From Nostoc sp. PCC 7524 (lineage in GTDB: Bacteria; Cyanobacteriota; Cyanobacteriia; Cyanobacteriales; Nostocaceae): 64,000 nt of DNA. A program made the position numbers and the translations under genes. Location: NCBI RefSeq assembly GCF_000316645.1, contig NC_019684.1, positions 496,001 through 560,000 of the forward strand. The letters are read 5' to 3'. The notes beneath the pieces were generated by a model. It made no database searches. It was not told the DNA's origin and worked only from the letters and a program-made list of their open reading frames with translations. Below, piece by piece: positions 1 to 9,427 of the stretch (the stretch's first letter is position 1; the number at the start of each line of letters is the position of its first letter).

Positions 1-66
1 AACACAGGGATAAATCCCTCACTACGAACTTATGACAGTTTGCCAATAACTGCTGCCCGGCTTTAA
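1..66 (+). CDS. 3' end of an unidentified HEP-locus gene (partial)
   Basis: Frame 1 is open from the window edge and ends in TAA at 64-66, giving the last 21 residues of a protein that ends SLPITAARL. It stops 9 bp before the next ATG, so it is probably in the same operon as the following glycosyltransferase. Too little is present to name the product. A sugar-nucleotide enzyme would fit the locus, but that is a guess. Confidence 0.45.
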   Translation, partial: NTGINPSLRTYDSLPITAARL

Positions 67-75
67 TTCCTGAGT

Positions 76-963
76 ATGAGCAAATTATTAACCATTGCCA
101 TTCCCACTTATAATCGTGCTGAATTACTTGATCAACAGTTATCTTGGCTAGAAAGGTCTATCCAAGGATTTGAATCAGACTGTGAAGTATTAGTTACTGA
201 TAACTGTTCTACTGATGATACTCAAGAGATTATAGATAAATGGCAACAAAAGCTCATTAATCTCACATTTAAATATCACAGACATCCAGAAAATTTAGGC
301 GTAATGAATAATATTATGTATTGCCTAAATTCATCAGCCACTCAATATGTGTGGGCAATTGGTGATCATGACCCAATTCAAGATAGAACTATTCCTGATG
401 TTATAGATATCCTCAAACAACGGCAGAATCTATCATTATTATTTCTCAACTTTTCTGGGCGCAATAAAATTACTGGTCATCCAGTATATCCACCAACTAT
501 CATTGGTAATCGCTGGTTTGATGCTAATGGTGAAGATGGTGGTAGTGACGGTAAAGCCATTTTTGAAGCTTGTTTAGCGAAAAGTCTAGGTGCAGTTATC
601 TTCTTAACTGCTAATATCTATCGCACTGATTTAGTCAAAGGCGCTCTGCAAAATTGGTCAGATGCTGCAAATAACTGGATGTCGTTAGCATATTTAGCTG
701 GTTATTGTGCCGCGCATGGTAATGTTTTTGTCACTAAAAAGACTTATTTAGAATGTATTTTTGGTGCTACTGTTTGGCATAAAAAGCCGAAAGCGGTGCT
801 ATTAATGCAATATAAACATATCCCTGAAATGATATCTAAGCTGGCAGAAATTGGATATTCTCAGGAATTTTGCAGGCAGATGATGTTGCGGCTATGCCAA
901 GAGATTGACTTAAAAGTGTTATTAGAGAAGTTGCAACGATGGCCTGTTGCTGCTCTCAGATAA
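76..963 (+). CDS. Family 2 glycosyltransferase, HEP locus
   Basis: Cytoplasmic GT-A fold glycosyltransferase of 295 residues. The N-terminus reads LLTIAIPTYNRAELL, the usual GT2 nucleotide-binding start. A GDHD stretch near residues 96-99 takes the place of the metal-binding DXD. It probably adds one sugar to the lipid-linked repeat unit of the heterocyst envelope polysaccharide. It starts 9 bp after an upstream partial gene and lies 69 bp before the dioxygenase gene, consistent with one transcript. The donor and acceptor cannot be deduced. Confidence 0.85.
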   Translation: MSKLLTIAIPTYNRAELLDQQLSWLERSIQGFESDCEVLVTDNCSTDDTQEIIDKWQQKLINLTFKYHRHPENLGVMNNIMYCLNSSATQYVWAIGDHDPIQDRTIPDVIDILKQRQNLSLLFLNFSGRNKITGHPVYPPTIIGNRWFDANGEDGGSDGKAIFEACLAKSLGAVIFLTANIYRTDLVKGALQNWSDAANNWMSLAYLAGYCAAHGNVFVTKKTYLECIFGATVWHKKPKAVLLMQYKHIPEMISKLAEIGYSQEFCRQMMLRLCQEIDLKVLLEKLQRWPVAALR

Positions 964-1032
964 GAAATATTCTCCCAGATGAGAATTAAGTTGAATAAAG
1001 TAGTCGAAAAATAGAAAGATTGAATCTGTGCC

Positions 1033-1896
1033 ATGCTTAACAACATCCAAGAAACCATTGATTCGTTGAACCATGAATTAACTTATAGACGAAAACTACG
1101 GGAGCATGAGAAAAATTTACCCCCACTAGACGCAGGCGATCGCCTAATCGTTAATACCCTCAAACGTGACGGTATTTACATGACTAACTTAGCAGAGTTA
1201 GGATTGACATCCACTTCGCAACTGCTGAGTGCGGCTTATCGTCTTTTACCAACTATGGGACGATCTGATTACCAAATTACTCAGGAAAATCACCCGGAAA
1301 TTTACACGGTTACAGATATAGCAGAATTTTATAACTGGGGAAGTGAAACCAGACTAATCAGTATCATCGAAAATTATATTGGTCTTCCTGTGGCTTTTCA
1401 TGGCGTACATTTACGCAAAGATTTTCCCAACGAAAACCAGTTTGCAACACTGCTTTGGCATAGAGATATAGAAGATCGCCGAGTTCTGAAAGTCATTGTT
1501 TACTTAAACGATGTTGACACGGAACATGGGCCTTTTGAATACGTGCCAGAGGCTTTTACTTCCATGTATGGACTTAATTATTATCGAATTAAGCACAAAA
1601 TTAAAAATACAGGGGGAATTAATGATGAAACCCTCAATGAAATTGTCCCCAAATCAGCTTGGAAGTCTTGTACAGGAGCCGCAGGTACAGTAATTCTAGT
1701 TGACACAAGAAGACTTTTACATCACGGTACTCTCCGTACTCAAGAGCGTTCCACACTATTTTTTGCTTATACTGCTAACCCACCTAAACAACCAAAACTC
1801 TGTACTCATTTTTGGGATGATTACTATCCTAAACCAGAGGTAGTTAGTCAATTAAAGGAAGTAAATATGGATACGCCATTGACTTTAGTAAAGTAA
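1033..1896 (+). CDS. PhyH-type 2-oxoglutarate/Fe(II) dioxygenase
   Basis: 287 residues with the phytanoyl-CoA dioxygenase arrangement. The iron facial triad is visible as H143-x-D145 (WHRDIED) and a distal His in LLHHGT near 230-231, followed by RSTLFFAY, where the Arg would bind 2-oxoglutarate. These enzymes hydroxylate small molecules or lipid tails. Its position between a GT2 gene and rfbC suggests a hydroxylation step on a sugar, lipid carrier or envelope component, but the substrate is unknown. It may instead belong to heterocyst glycolipid chemistry. The family call is firm; the role is inference. Confidence 0.8.
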   Translation: MLNNIQETIDSLNHELTYRRKLREHEKNLPPLDAGDRLIVNTLKRDGIYMTNLAELGLTSTSQLLSAAYRLLPTMGRSDYQITQENHPEIYTVTDIAEFYNWGSETRLISIIENYIGLPVAFHGVHLRKDFPNENQFATLLWHRDIEDRRVLKVIVYLNDVDTEHGPFEYVPEAFTSMYGLNYYRIKHKIKNTGGINDETLNEIVPKSAWKSCTGAAGTVILVDTRRLLHHGTLRTQERSTLFFAYTANPPKQPKLCTHFWDDYYPKPEVVSQLKEVNMDTPLTLVK

Positions 1897-2054
1897 AAAT
1901 TTTTGCCATGCTTTAGATTAACAAGGTATTAGTAATTGAGCATGGAGCAAATTTAACTAGATATAGATAAAGTTCCTGTTGAGCATCTATATCTAGCGTA
2001 AATACTAAGTGATTAGTAATTATTTCTTCTTAGCAAATTATATTCCTGTAAACT

Positions 2055-2624
2055 ATGATTTTTACTTCTACTTCACTACAAGACGCATTTATTATCGATT
2101 TAGAAGAAAAGCCAGATCATCGTGGTTTTTTTGCCCGGACTTTCTGCGCTCAAGAATTTGCCGACCACGGATTAAAACCAGTAGTTTCTCAGTGCAACGT
2201 TGCTTATAACCATCAAAAAGGCACAGTGCGAGGAATGCACTATCAACTCAAACCCGCAGCCGAAACTAAACTGGTACGTTGTACTAAAGGTGCTATTTAT
2301 GACGTAATTATTGATATGCGTCCTGAATCACCAACATTTTTATCCTACTTTGGTGTAGAACTCACAGCAGAAAACCGCCGAGCTTTATATGTACCAGAAA
2401 TGTTTGCTCATGGTTATCAAACCTTGACTGATGAAGCTGAGATTGTATATCAAGTAGGTGAATTTTATACACCAGGATATGAAAGAGGTTTACGTTATAA
2501 CGACCCGTTTTTTAACATTGAATGGCCTCTAGAAGTCACATTAATTTCTGAAAAAGATGCCAATTTTCCCCTGTTAGAGAACATTCCCATCGGTAGTTCT
2601 AATCCAGTGGAAGCGGTTTGTTAG
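2055..2624 (+). CDS. rfbC: dTDP-4-dehydrorhamnose 3,5-epimerase
   Basis: Cupin-fold epimerase of 189 residues, the usual RmlC length. The catalytic His is H62 in the RGMHYQ motif, and the family signature PEMFAHGYQTL follows. It inverts C3 and C5 of the 4-keto-6-deoxy sugar in nucleotide-rhamnose synthesis; HEP-locus homologues may act on a related CDP- or dTDP-sugar. The partner genes rfbA, rfbB and rfbD are not in this window. The TAG stop lies at the edge of a GGGGATT heptamer repeat run. Confidence 0.9.
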   Translation: MIFTSTSLQDAFIIDLEEKPDHRGFFARTFCAQEFADHGLKPVVSQCNVAYNHQKGTVRGMHYQLKPAAETKLVRCTKGAIYDVIIDMRPESPTFLSYFGVELTAENRRALYVPEMFAHGYQTLTDEAEIVYQVGEFYTPGYERGLRYNDPFFNIEWPLEVTLISEKDANFPLLENIPIGSSNPVEAVC

Positions 2625-2842
2625 GGATTGGGGATTGGGTATTGGGGACTGAGAACTGGGCAAAAACTCTACTTCTTGTCTCCCTTACTTCTCCTAGCTT
2701 GAAAGTGCTGTTAGCTTTCTTTGGGGCGATGAGTCTCCTGCTGAGTACAAATCCCAACTTTACTTTCATTATTGGCTGTGAAACTTGTTTCATTAGAACT
2801 GCTTCCTGCCTTTAAAAAATATTACATAAAGGAATTGACTAA

Positions 2843-4156
2843 ATGATTATTATCGATCGCGCCTTAGAAGCTCGTGCTGCTGCTGGTAATCCCGTAAGAG
2901 TGGGGATGATTGGGGCTGGTTTTATGGGACGAGGTATTGCTAACCAAATTATCAATTCTGTCCCTGGGATGGAGTTGGTGGCGATCGCTAACCGTAGTCT
3001 TGATGGCGCTAAACGAGCTTATACAGAAGCTGGTATTGAAGATATGCAAGTGGTTGAGAGTGTCGGCGCATTAGAAGCGGCGATCGCTCAGGGTAAATAC
3101 GCTATCACTGAAGATGCCAACTTCATCTGCCAAGCAGAAGGCATTGATGCCATTATCGAAGTGACTGGTGCAGTGGAATTTGGCGCTCACATAGTCATGC
3201 AGGCGATCGCTCACGGCAAACATACTATTATGATGAATGCCGAACTCGACGCAACTATCGGTCCCATCCTCAAAGTCTATGCAGACAAAGCTGGTGTGAT
3301 TCTTAGCGCCTGTGATGGCGACCAACCAGGGGTAGAGCTGAACCTATACCGATTTGTCAAAAGTATTGGTCTGACTCCCCTATTGTGCGGCAACATCAAA
3401 GGGCTACATGACCCCTATCGCAACCCCACCACTCAAGAAGGATTTGCCAAGCGTTGGGGACAACAGGCGCACATGGTAACAAGCTTTGCTGATGGTACTA
3501 AGATATCATTCGAGCAGGCGATCGTTGCTAACGCCACAGGCATGAAAGTAGCCAAGCGGGGAATGTTGGGCTATGACTATACCGGTCATGTGGATGAAAT
3601 GACCAATATGTATGATGTCGAACAACTCAAAGAACTCGGTGGCATCGTAGATTATGTAGTTGGAGCTAAACCCAGTCCTGGCGTATTTGTCTTTGCTACC
3701 CATGACGATCCCAAACAACGCCACTATCTCAACTTGTACAAACTAGGTGAAGGCCCTCTCTATAGCTTCTACACACCCTATCACCTCTGTCATTTTGAAG
3801 TTCCCTTGTCTGTCGCGCGTGCGGTGCTGTTCCAAGATGCCGTTATGGCTCCTTTAGCCGGCCCCATAGTGGACGTAGTGGCCACTGCAAAAATTGACCT
3901 AAAGGCAGGAGACACTTTAGATGGCATCGGCTACTATATGACCTACGGACAATGTGAAAATTCCCATATTGTCCAAGAACAAAAACTTCTACCAATGGGT
4001 TTAGCTGAAGGATGCCGTCTCAAGCGTGATATCCCCAAAGATCAAGTCCTCACCTATGATGATGTAGAACTACCAGCAGGCAGACTTTGTGACCAACTCC
4101 GAGCCGAACAAAACACATATTTTGCCCCAGAAAAAGTTTTGGTAACAGTTGGCTAG
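2843..4156 (+). CDS. SAF-domain NAD(P)-dependent oxidoreductase
   Basis: 437 residues. An N-terminal Rossmann fold is marked by GMIGAGFMGRGIA near residues 21-33, a homoserine-dehydrogenase-like middle part follows, and a SAF domain covers roughly residues 350-430. Proteins of this type sit in many polysaccharide loci, often beside sugar epimerases, and are thought to oxidise or reduce a sugar or sugar precursor. The start is supported by AAAGGAATT about 12 bp upstream. A hairpin at 4195-4216 follows the stop. The exact reaction is unknown. Confidence 0.8.
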   Translation: MIIIDRALEARAAAGNPVRVGMIGAGFMGRGIANQIINSVPGMELVAIANRSLDGAKRAYTEAGIEDMQVVESVGALEAAIAQGKYAITEDANFICQAEGIDAIIEVTGAVEFGAHIVMQAIAHGKHTIMMNAELDATIGPILKVYADKAGVILSACDGDQPGVELNLYRFVKSIGLTPLLCGNIKGLHDPYRNPTTQEGFAKRWGQQAHMVTSFADGTKISFEQAIVANATGMKVAKRGMLGYDYTGHVDEMTNMYDVEQLKELGGIVDYVVGAKPSPGVFVFATHDDPKQRHYLNLYKLGEGPLYSFYTPYHLCHFEVPLSVARAVLFQDAVMAPLAGPIVDVVATAKIDLKAGDTLDGIGYYMTYGQCENSHIVQEQKLLPMGLAEGCRLKRDIPKDQVLTYDDVELPAGRLCDQLRAEQNTYFAPEKVLVTVG

Positions 4157-4194
4157 CATCTAGATTTAATTGACAGTAATAACTCAGAAATATG

Positions 4195-4218
4195 ACCCCC
4201 CTGCAACAAGGGGGGTTT
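4195..4218 (+). terminator. Hairpin after the oxidoreductase gene
   Basis: ACCCCCCT (4195-4202) pairs with AGGGGGGT (4209-4216) around a 6-base loop. Only a short T run follows, so this is a weak terminator or a transcript-stabilising hairpin. Confidence 0.45.
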
Positions 4219-4357
4219 GAGGGCATCTTATCCTATTTTCGTCAGAATTCTTGAACCTCTTAAATCTGTATTCTCTTTGGTTCTGTGGTTGGTTAATTCT
4301 TGTCACCACAGAGGCACAAAGACACAGAGAGAACAGCCAAAATTGTTGATAAAAACC

Positions 4358-5446
4358 ATGAAAATTGCCCTAGTTCATGATTATTTAACTCAGCGCGGTG
4401 GCGCAGAACGCGTCTTTGAACTACTTTGTAAACGCTATCCAGAAGCGGATATTTTTACATCTTTATATGATCCTGAGAAAACTATCGATGTAGGCGATCG
4501 CATAGTTCAGACAACTTTCTTACAAAAAATTCCTGGTGCAGCCAAATATTTTAGATTGATGGCTCCCTTATACTTTCCTGCTTTTCGGGCTTTAGATTTG
4601 CAAGACTACGATTTAATAATTAGCAGTAGTACCAGCTTTGCTAAAGCAGTGAAAAAGCGGCAAGATGCCAAACACATCTGCTTTTGTCATAATGTCACCC
4701 GGTTTTTGTGGGATACAGAAACCTATTTACGAGAATATAGCGATTATCGCTATTTTGCACCATTCATACAACGCATTTTTCAATTAATGAGAGATGTAGA
4801 TCTGAAATATGCTCAGGAACCTGATATCTACATCGCCAATTCCAGCACTGTGGCCCGTCGTATTCAAACAATTTACGGCAAACAAGCATTGATGGTTAAC
4901 TATCCCATTGATACCAGCAATTTTGTGTTTTCAGATGCCAAAGATGAATACTATTTAGCATCGGCACGGATGATTAGTTATAAGCGGCTCGATATTATAG
5001 TTGAAGCTTTTAATTGGTTAGGATGGCCATTATTAATCTCTGGTGATGGGCCAGAAAGAGAAAGATTAGAAGCTAAAGCATTGGGTAATATTCAATTTTT
5101 AGGTCATGTGAGTGACAGCCAACGCAAAGATTTATTTGCTAGAGCTAAATCCGTCATAGTAGCAGCCTTAGAAGACTATGGTTTAGTACCCGTAGAGGCT
5201 AATGCTAGTGGGACACCAGTGATTGCTTATGGTGCGGGTGGTGTATTAGATACTCAAATACATAGACAAACCGGAGTCTTTTTTAACAGGCAAACACCCG
5301 AATCTTTACAAACAGCATTATTAGAGTCCGGAGAAATTCCTTGGAATTATGAAAATATTCGTAATCATGCTGTGAATAATTTTTCGGAATCTGTCTTCTT
5401 TAGCAAAGTTGAGCGAGTGATTGAACAAACTTGTAGTGTCAATTAA
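4358..5446 (+). CDS. GT4-type glycosyltransferase, HEP locus
   Basis: 362 residues from the ATG at 4358. The frame is open from 4217, but the N-terminus MKIALVHDYLTQRGGAERV is the normal GT-B start, and the 47 codons before it cross an interspersed repeat. The donor-binding E-x7-E region reads ALEDYGLVPVEANASG near the C-terminus. It is a retaining GT-B enzyme that probably extends the lipid-linked HEP repeat unit. It precedes the Wzc-like gene by about 100 bp. Confidence 0.85.
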   Translation: MKIALVHDYLTQRGGAERVFELLCKRYPEADIFTSLYDPEKTIDVGDRIVQTTFLQKIPGAAKYFRLMAPLYFPAFRALDLQDYDLIISSSTSFAKAVKKRQDAKHICFCHNVTRFLWDTETYLREYSDYRYFAPFIQRIFQLMRDVDLKYAQEPDIYIANSSTVARRIQTIYGKQALMVNYPIDTSNFVFSDAKDEYYLASARMISYKRLDIIVEAFNWLGWPLLISGDGPERERLEAKALGNIQFLGHVSDSQRKDLFARAKSVIVAALEDYGLVPVEANASGTPVIAYGAGGVLDTQIHRQTGVFFNRQTPESLQTALLESGEIPWNYENIRNHAVNNFSESVFFSKVERVIEQTCSVN

Positions 5447-5549
5447 AGCAGAAGACAGCCGTCATACTTCAGCTTGGGCAATTAGTGAAAATTACCAAAT
5501 TTGATTTGTTATTAGTTCACGTAGCGTCTCACAGATAAGGATAATAAAC

Positions 5550-7781
5550 GTGGTTCAAAGCAGTCTAAGCACCAATATCGTCAACTCAACTAATGACACA
5601 GAACCAAGTTATGGTCAGATTTTAGCAGTATTTATTCGTAGGTTTCCTTGGTTTATAGCAGCATTTATTACTGCAATTGCCTTAGCAGCTTTTATGACTG
5701 CTAGAACCAAACCGACCTATAGAAGTTCAATGCAGCTGTTGGTAGAACCCAACTATCAAGGTAGAGAAGATCGCGCTGGCGCACAAGCTCAGTTTTTAGA
5801 ACCTGATGTTCAGATAGATACTGCTACTCAACTGAACTTGATGCAAAGTTCAGGACTTATTCAAAAAGCAGTGACAAAACTGCAACCTGAATATCCAGAT
5901 ATTACAATTGCTGACATTAGAAATGCTTTAGTCTTGAATCAACTTAGGTCAAAAGAAGATAATGTAGCAACCAAAATCTTTCAGGTAGACTACACTGCCA
6001 ATGATCCAGAAAAGACGCAAAAAGTTCTGGCTGCTATTCGTCAAGTTTATGTGGAATATAACAAACAGCAGCAGGATTCCCGTCTGCGAAAAGGTCTACA
6101 AGTCATCAGAGAACAGTTAAGCAAAGCCAGTGAAGAAGTCAATGCGGCTGAAGCTAACTTACAACGGTTCCGCAGAAACCAGAATCTAATTGATCCAGAA
6201 GCACAGGCTAAAGCATTAGAAGATTCTTTAAACACCATTGAACAGGAACGCCGTACTACTCGTTCTCTGTATCAAGAGGCTTTAGCCAAACAGAAATCTT
6301 TGCAAGAACAACTCAAGCGTTCTCCCCAAAATGCTTTAGTTGCTTCACGTCTGAGTCAATCTACTCGCTACCAAGGCTTACTCAACGAAATCCAAAAAAC
6401 AGAATTGTTGTTGGCTCAAGAACGCCTACGCTTTACAGATGAGACTCCTGGCGTGCAGAAGTTAAAAGAACAACTACAAAGCCAAAAGGAATTATTACAA
6501 CAAGAAGTCAGCAGAACTTTAGGTAATAAATCTGCGGGTGTCTTCAATTCTGGGGAACCTCTTTTGGAACAAGGACAGTTTGGTGAAATTGATCTGAGTC
6601 TGGCTAGTCAATTAGTAGAAACTCAGACAACCATAGTTTCATTAACTGCCCGTGACCAAAGTTTGGCACAGAAAGAAAATCAGCTACGTCTGGAAATTAA
6701 ACGCTTTCCGCCCTTATTGGCTTATTACAATCGGATACAACCACAGTTGCAATTTAGCCGGGAAAGGTTAGAGCAACTATTACGGGCAGAACAGCAATTG
6801 CGCCAAGAATTAGCCAAGGGTGGATTCAATTGGGAAGTGGTGGAAGAACCCCAACTAGGTATAAAACTAGGCCCCAACCTCCAGCAAAATCTGATGTTGG
6901 GTGCAGTGGTGGGGTTAATGTTGGGAGGTATTGCTGCCTTTATTCGAGAAGTATCTGATGATTCTGTTCACACTACGGCTGAGTTAGAAAAACAAGCTGC
7001 TTTGCCTTTGTTGGGAACTACTCCTAAGTTACCACCTGCGAAAACTAGAGAATCTGTCATCAAGCTGCCTTTCGGTAAGCCAGATATACCCGCACCCTGG
7101 ACGGTTGAGGTTTTACAATCTCCTCCCCGTTGGGAATCATTGGATATGATTTATAAAAATATCGAGCTGTTAAATTCTGTCTCTAGCTTGAAATCCTTGA
7201 TGATTTCCTCGCCTATGGTGGATGAGGGTAAGTCAGCTTTGGCTTTAGGTTTAGCGATGAGTGCGGCACGGTTACACAAACGGGTACTGTTGATTGATGC
7301 TAATTTACGCAATCCCAGTTTGCATCAACAGCTGAATATTCCCAATGATCAAGGGCTTTCCACGCTCTTGGCTAGTGAAATCACTTTACCTCATCAGATT
7401 GGGACTCATTCTGTAGGCTCAACCTATATCGATATTTTGACAGCTGGCCCCCGACCTACTGATCCCGCCAATCTTTTGAGTTCTCCTCGGATGAAGGAAT
7501 TGATGAACGCATTTGAAGAGAACTATGATTTGGTGATTCTCGATGCGCCTCCTGTTCTGGGTTTAGTAGATGCCATGCTGACAGCTTCCTCTTGTCGGAG
7601 TGTGGTATTAGTAGCCAGCATGAGTAGAGTAACTCGCGCTCAAATCGCCCAAGCTACAGCAATGTTGAGCAAGTTAAACCTGATTGGGGTTGTGGCTAAT
7701 GGGGTGGCTAACTCTGGTAGTACCTATGTGCAGTATGCCAGAGAATATCGATATTCTCTGCAACAAGCAGTAGAGAAGTAG
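5550..7781 (+). CDS. Wzz/Wzc-like polysaccharide co-polymerase with BY-kinase domain
   Basis: 743 residues from a GTG start with AAGGA upstream. Order: TM1 near residues 31-48, a long periplasmic Wzz region with coiled coil (about 190-330), TM2 near 445-465, then a cytoplasmic BY-kinase domain. The P-loop is DEGKS (K561). Walker A' is LLIDANLR (583-585), where the usual second Asp is Asn. Walker B is LVILDAPP. The C-terminus carries Y726, Y729, Y733 and Y735, a candidate autophosphorylation cluster. The family sets chain length and export of Wzy-dependent polysaccharides. The Walker A' change may mean weakened kinase activity. Confidence 0.85.
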   Translation: MVQSSLSTNIVNSTNDTEPSYGQILAVFIRRFPWFIAAFITAIALAAFMTARTKPTYRSSMQLLVEPNYQGREDRAGAQAQFLEPDVQIDTATQLNLMQSSGLIQKAVTKLQPEYPDITIADIRNALVLNQLRSKEDNVATKIFQVDYTANDPEKTQKVLAAIRQVYVEYNKQQQDSRLRKGLQVIREQLSKASEEVNAAEANLQRFRRNQNLIDPEAQAKALEDSLNTIEQERRTTRSLYQEALAKQKSLQEQLKRSPQNALVASRLSQSTRYQGLLNEIQKTELLLAQERLRFTDETPGVQKLKEQLQSQKELLQQEVSRTLGNKSAGVFNSGEPLLEQGQFGEIDLSLASQLVETQTTIVSLTARDQSLAQKENQLRLEIKRFPPLLAYYNRIQPQLQFSRERLEQLLRAEQQLRQELAKGGFNWEVVEEPQLGIKLGPNLQQNLMLGAVVGLMLGGIAAFIREVSDDSVHTTAELEKQAALPLLGTTPKLPPAKTRESVIKLPFGKPDIPAPWTVEVLQSPPRWESLDMIYKNIELLNSVSSLKSLMISSPMVDEGKSALALGLAMSAARLHKRVLLIDANLRNPSLHQQLNIPNDQGLSTLLASEITLPHQIGTHSVGSTYIDILTAGPRPTDPANLLSSPRMKELMNAFEENYDLVILDAPPVLGLVDAMLTASSCRSVVLVASMSRVTRAQIAQATAMLSKLNLIGVVANGVANSGSTYVQYAREYRYSLQQAVEK

Positions 7782-7846
7782 AGGGCATGGGGAATAGGGT
7801 ATAGTTGCTTCCTCGTCTCCCCACTCCTTGGTTGAATATTTTGATT

Positions 7847-7888
7847 GTGCGATCGCTTCTTATGGGGTGCGATCGCACATATCTTTTT
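7847..7888 (+). terminator. HIP1-built terminator after the Wzc-like gene
   Basis: GTGCGATCGC (7847-7856) and GCGATCGCAC (7869-7878) form a perfect 10-bp stem, followed by TATCTTTTTG. Both arms contain the HIP1 octamer. It lies 65 bp past the stop of the Wzc-like gene. Confidence 0.6.
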
Positions 7889-8695
7889 GTAGGTCTCATA
7901 CAACTAAGTGGCTGAGATATATTTAATCATCAATCTATTTAAAATAAATTCATATCTTTTCATCAGTCTCTGGGCAAATTTTAATGACATTAACTTGACT
8001 ATTTTAACTGTAAAAATTAAACTTTTTTTGTGTTATAATTAAGTCTATTAATATTATTAAATAATTAAGTATATTTATACCAGCTTTATATTTAGCAGGA
8101 AAAACACTGCCTGTTTAAAGAATAAATAAAGAATTAGATTAAGTATCTAGTTATTTCTACAGACTCTTATATCCTAGAGATTGAAATCGATTTTAGGTGA
8201 CTCAAAGACAATAGTAGACTAACTTTTTTAGATTTCTTGGACAAAGTAGACAAGGAGCCAACATAAACATAATTACCAAGTTATTCAGGTCTTCATGGGG
8301 TTACTTACCTCTACATTTACCCAACATCCCTAATTTGTATCAGAGACATCTAAATTTCCAGTCAACTTTCTAATTATGTTTACTAATACCTATCTACTTG
8401 GTGTCTAGTACAACGCAACGTAAATTTAACAACTATACTTCTGCAAAGAAGCAAGTTACTAGACAGTACAAAAAAATCAAAATATTAGGCTTTTGTCTTT
8501 TGAATTCCCCGGAAATCTCAAACATAGCAGAATTGCTTAGGTGAAATACTTACGGCTCATGCAAATTAAACCAGGATATTTTGGCACGTAAGTATCTATA
8601 ACTTTGAGGAATAAACCAGATTCACATCGCAGTCTTTGGCATTGATAGCCTTTGATATCAACTTAGCGATTTAGTGTACATAAATCCAAAGACAT
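7889..8695 (+). promoter_or_regulatory. Long AT-rich leader upstream of hepC
   Basis: About 800 bp with no convincing reading frame between the terminator and the hepC start. An extended -10 element (TGTTATAAT) lies at 8031-8039 without a good -35. The length and AT richness suggest a developmentally controlled promoter region with a long 5' leader. No clear NtcA site (GTAN8TAC) was found by eye. Confidence 0.4.
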
Positions 8696-9427
8696 ATGAC
8701 CAGCACAATAGTTCCAAGTCTTGAGAATAACCGTCCTGCAACTCCACAACAGCCAGAACATCACTCCTCGCCCTACACGCTCCAATGGCGGCGAGGTCAA
8801 CTGTTGGTGAAGGCTTCCACAAAATTACCACAGCCTTATTTACCTTCTTTAGATAGCCAGCAATTGTTAGTAGAGTGCTTAAAACATTCACCAGTCAATT
8901 TGGTATGTATAGATGCCAAACTTGGTAAAACTTTGTTACAGTTCTGGGCTGAAGGCTGTGAACAAGCGCAAAAGCCTATATTTCTCCGCATACCTTCTGG
9001 CTCTCAATTTTTTAAACGAGCTAGCCAAGGTGCAGTGTGGTTGCAATTCATTGACAGGGTAATTGCCGGTGTATTGCTACTGTTATTGAGTCCAATCATG
9101 GCAGTATTGGTGATACTAATGCAGGTTTACTCACCCAAGTCACTCTTTACCCGTGAATGGCGCGTGGGAGAAAGGGGTAAACTGTTTCGAGCTATCAAGT
9201 TTTGTACTACTCATCAGCAAAATAGCACTCCCTTGGGGCGTTGGTTGCGTAAATCTGGTTTAGAACATCTACCGCAATTATGGAATGTACTGCGGGGTGA
9301 AATGAGCTTGATTGGCACTCGTTGTTGGACTTTAGAAGAAGCCATCAGTTTGAGTTTAGAAAGACAATATCAGCTCCAACCGCTATCAAGAGGGAGTGGG
9401 GAATGGGGAATAGGGAGTGAGGTGTAG
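8696..9427 (+). CDS. hepC: HepC-like polyprenyl-phosphate sugar-phosphate transferase
   Basis: 243 residues. An N-terminal region of about 115 residues without a recognised domain precedes a membrane-inserted helix (about 122-145), then the bacterial sugar transferase core (REWRVGERGKLF, LPQLWNVLRGEMSLIG). The family transfers a sugar phosphate to undecaprenyl phosphate and so starts repeat-unit synthesis. The conserved Asp-Glu dyad before LPQL is Glu190-His191 here, and the terminal GPRP reads GTRC (207-210). The last residues (GSGEWGIGSEV) are encoded by a heptamer repeat run. Assigned hepC by its position directly before hepA. Confidence 0.8.
   Translation: MTSTIVPSLENNRPATPQQPEHHSSPYTLQWRRGQLLVKASTKLPQPYLPSLDSQQLLVECLKHSPVNLVCIDAKLGKTLLQFWAEGCEQAQKPIFLRIPSGSQFFKRASQGAVWLQFIDRVIAGVLLLLLSPIMAVLVILMQVYSPKSLFTREWRVGERGKLFRAIKFCTTHQQNSTPLGRWLRKSGLEHLPQLWNVLRGEMSLIGTRCWTLEEAISLSLERQYQLQPLSRGSGEWGIGSEV

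Noticed and set aside
2009..2209. 66-residue frame overlapping rfbC
   Set aside because: Out of frame with the conserved epimerase and without family features.
8100..8690. NtcA binding site in the hepC leader
   Set aside because: No GTAN8TAC match with suitable spacing to a -10 was found by eye.
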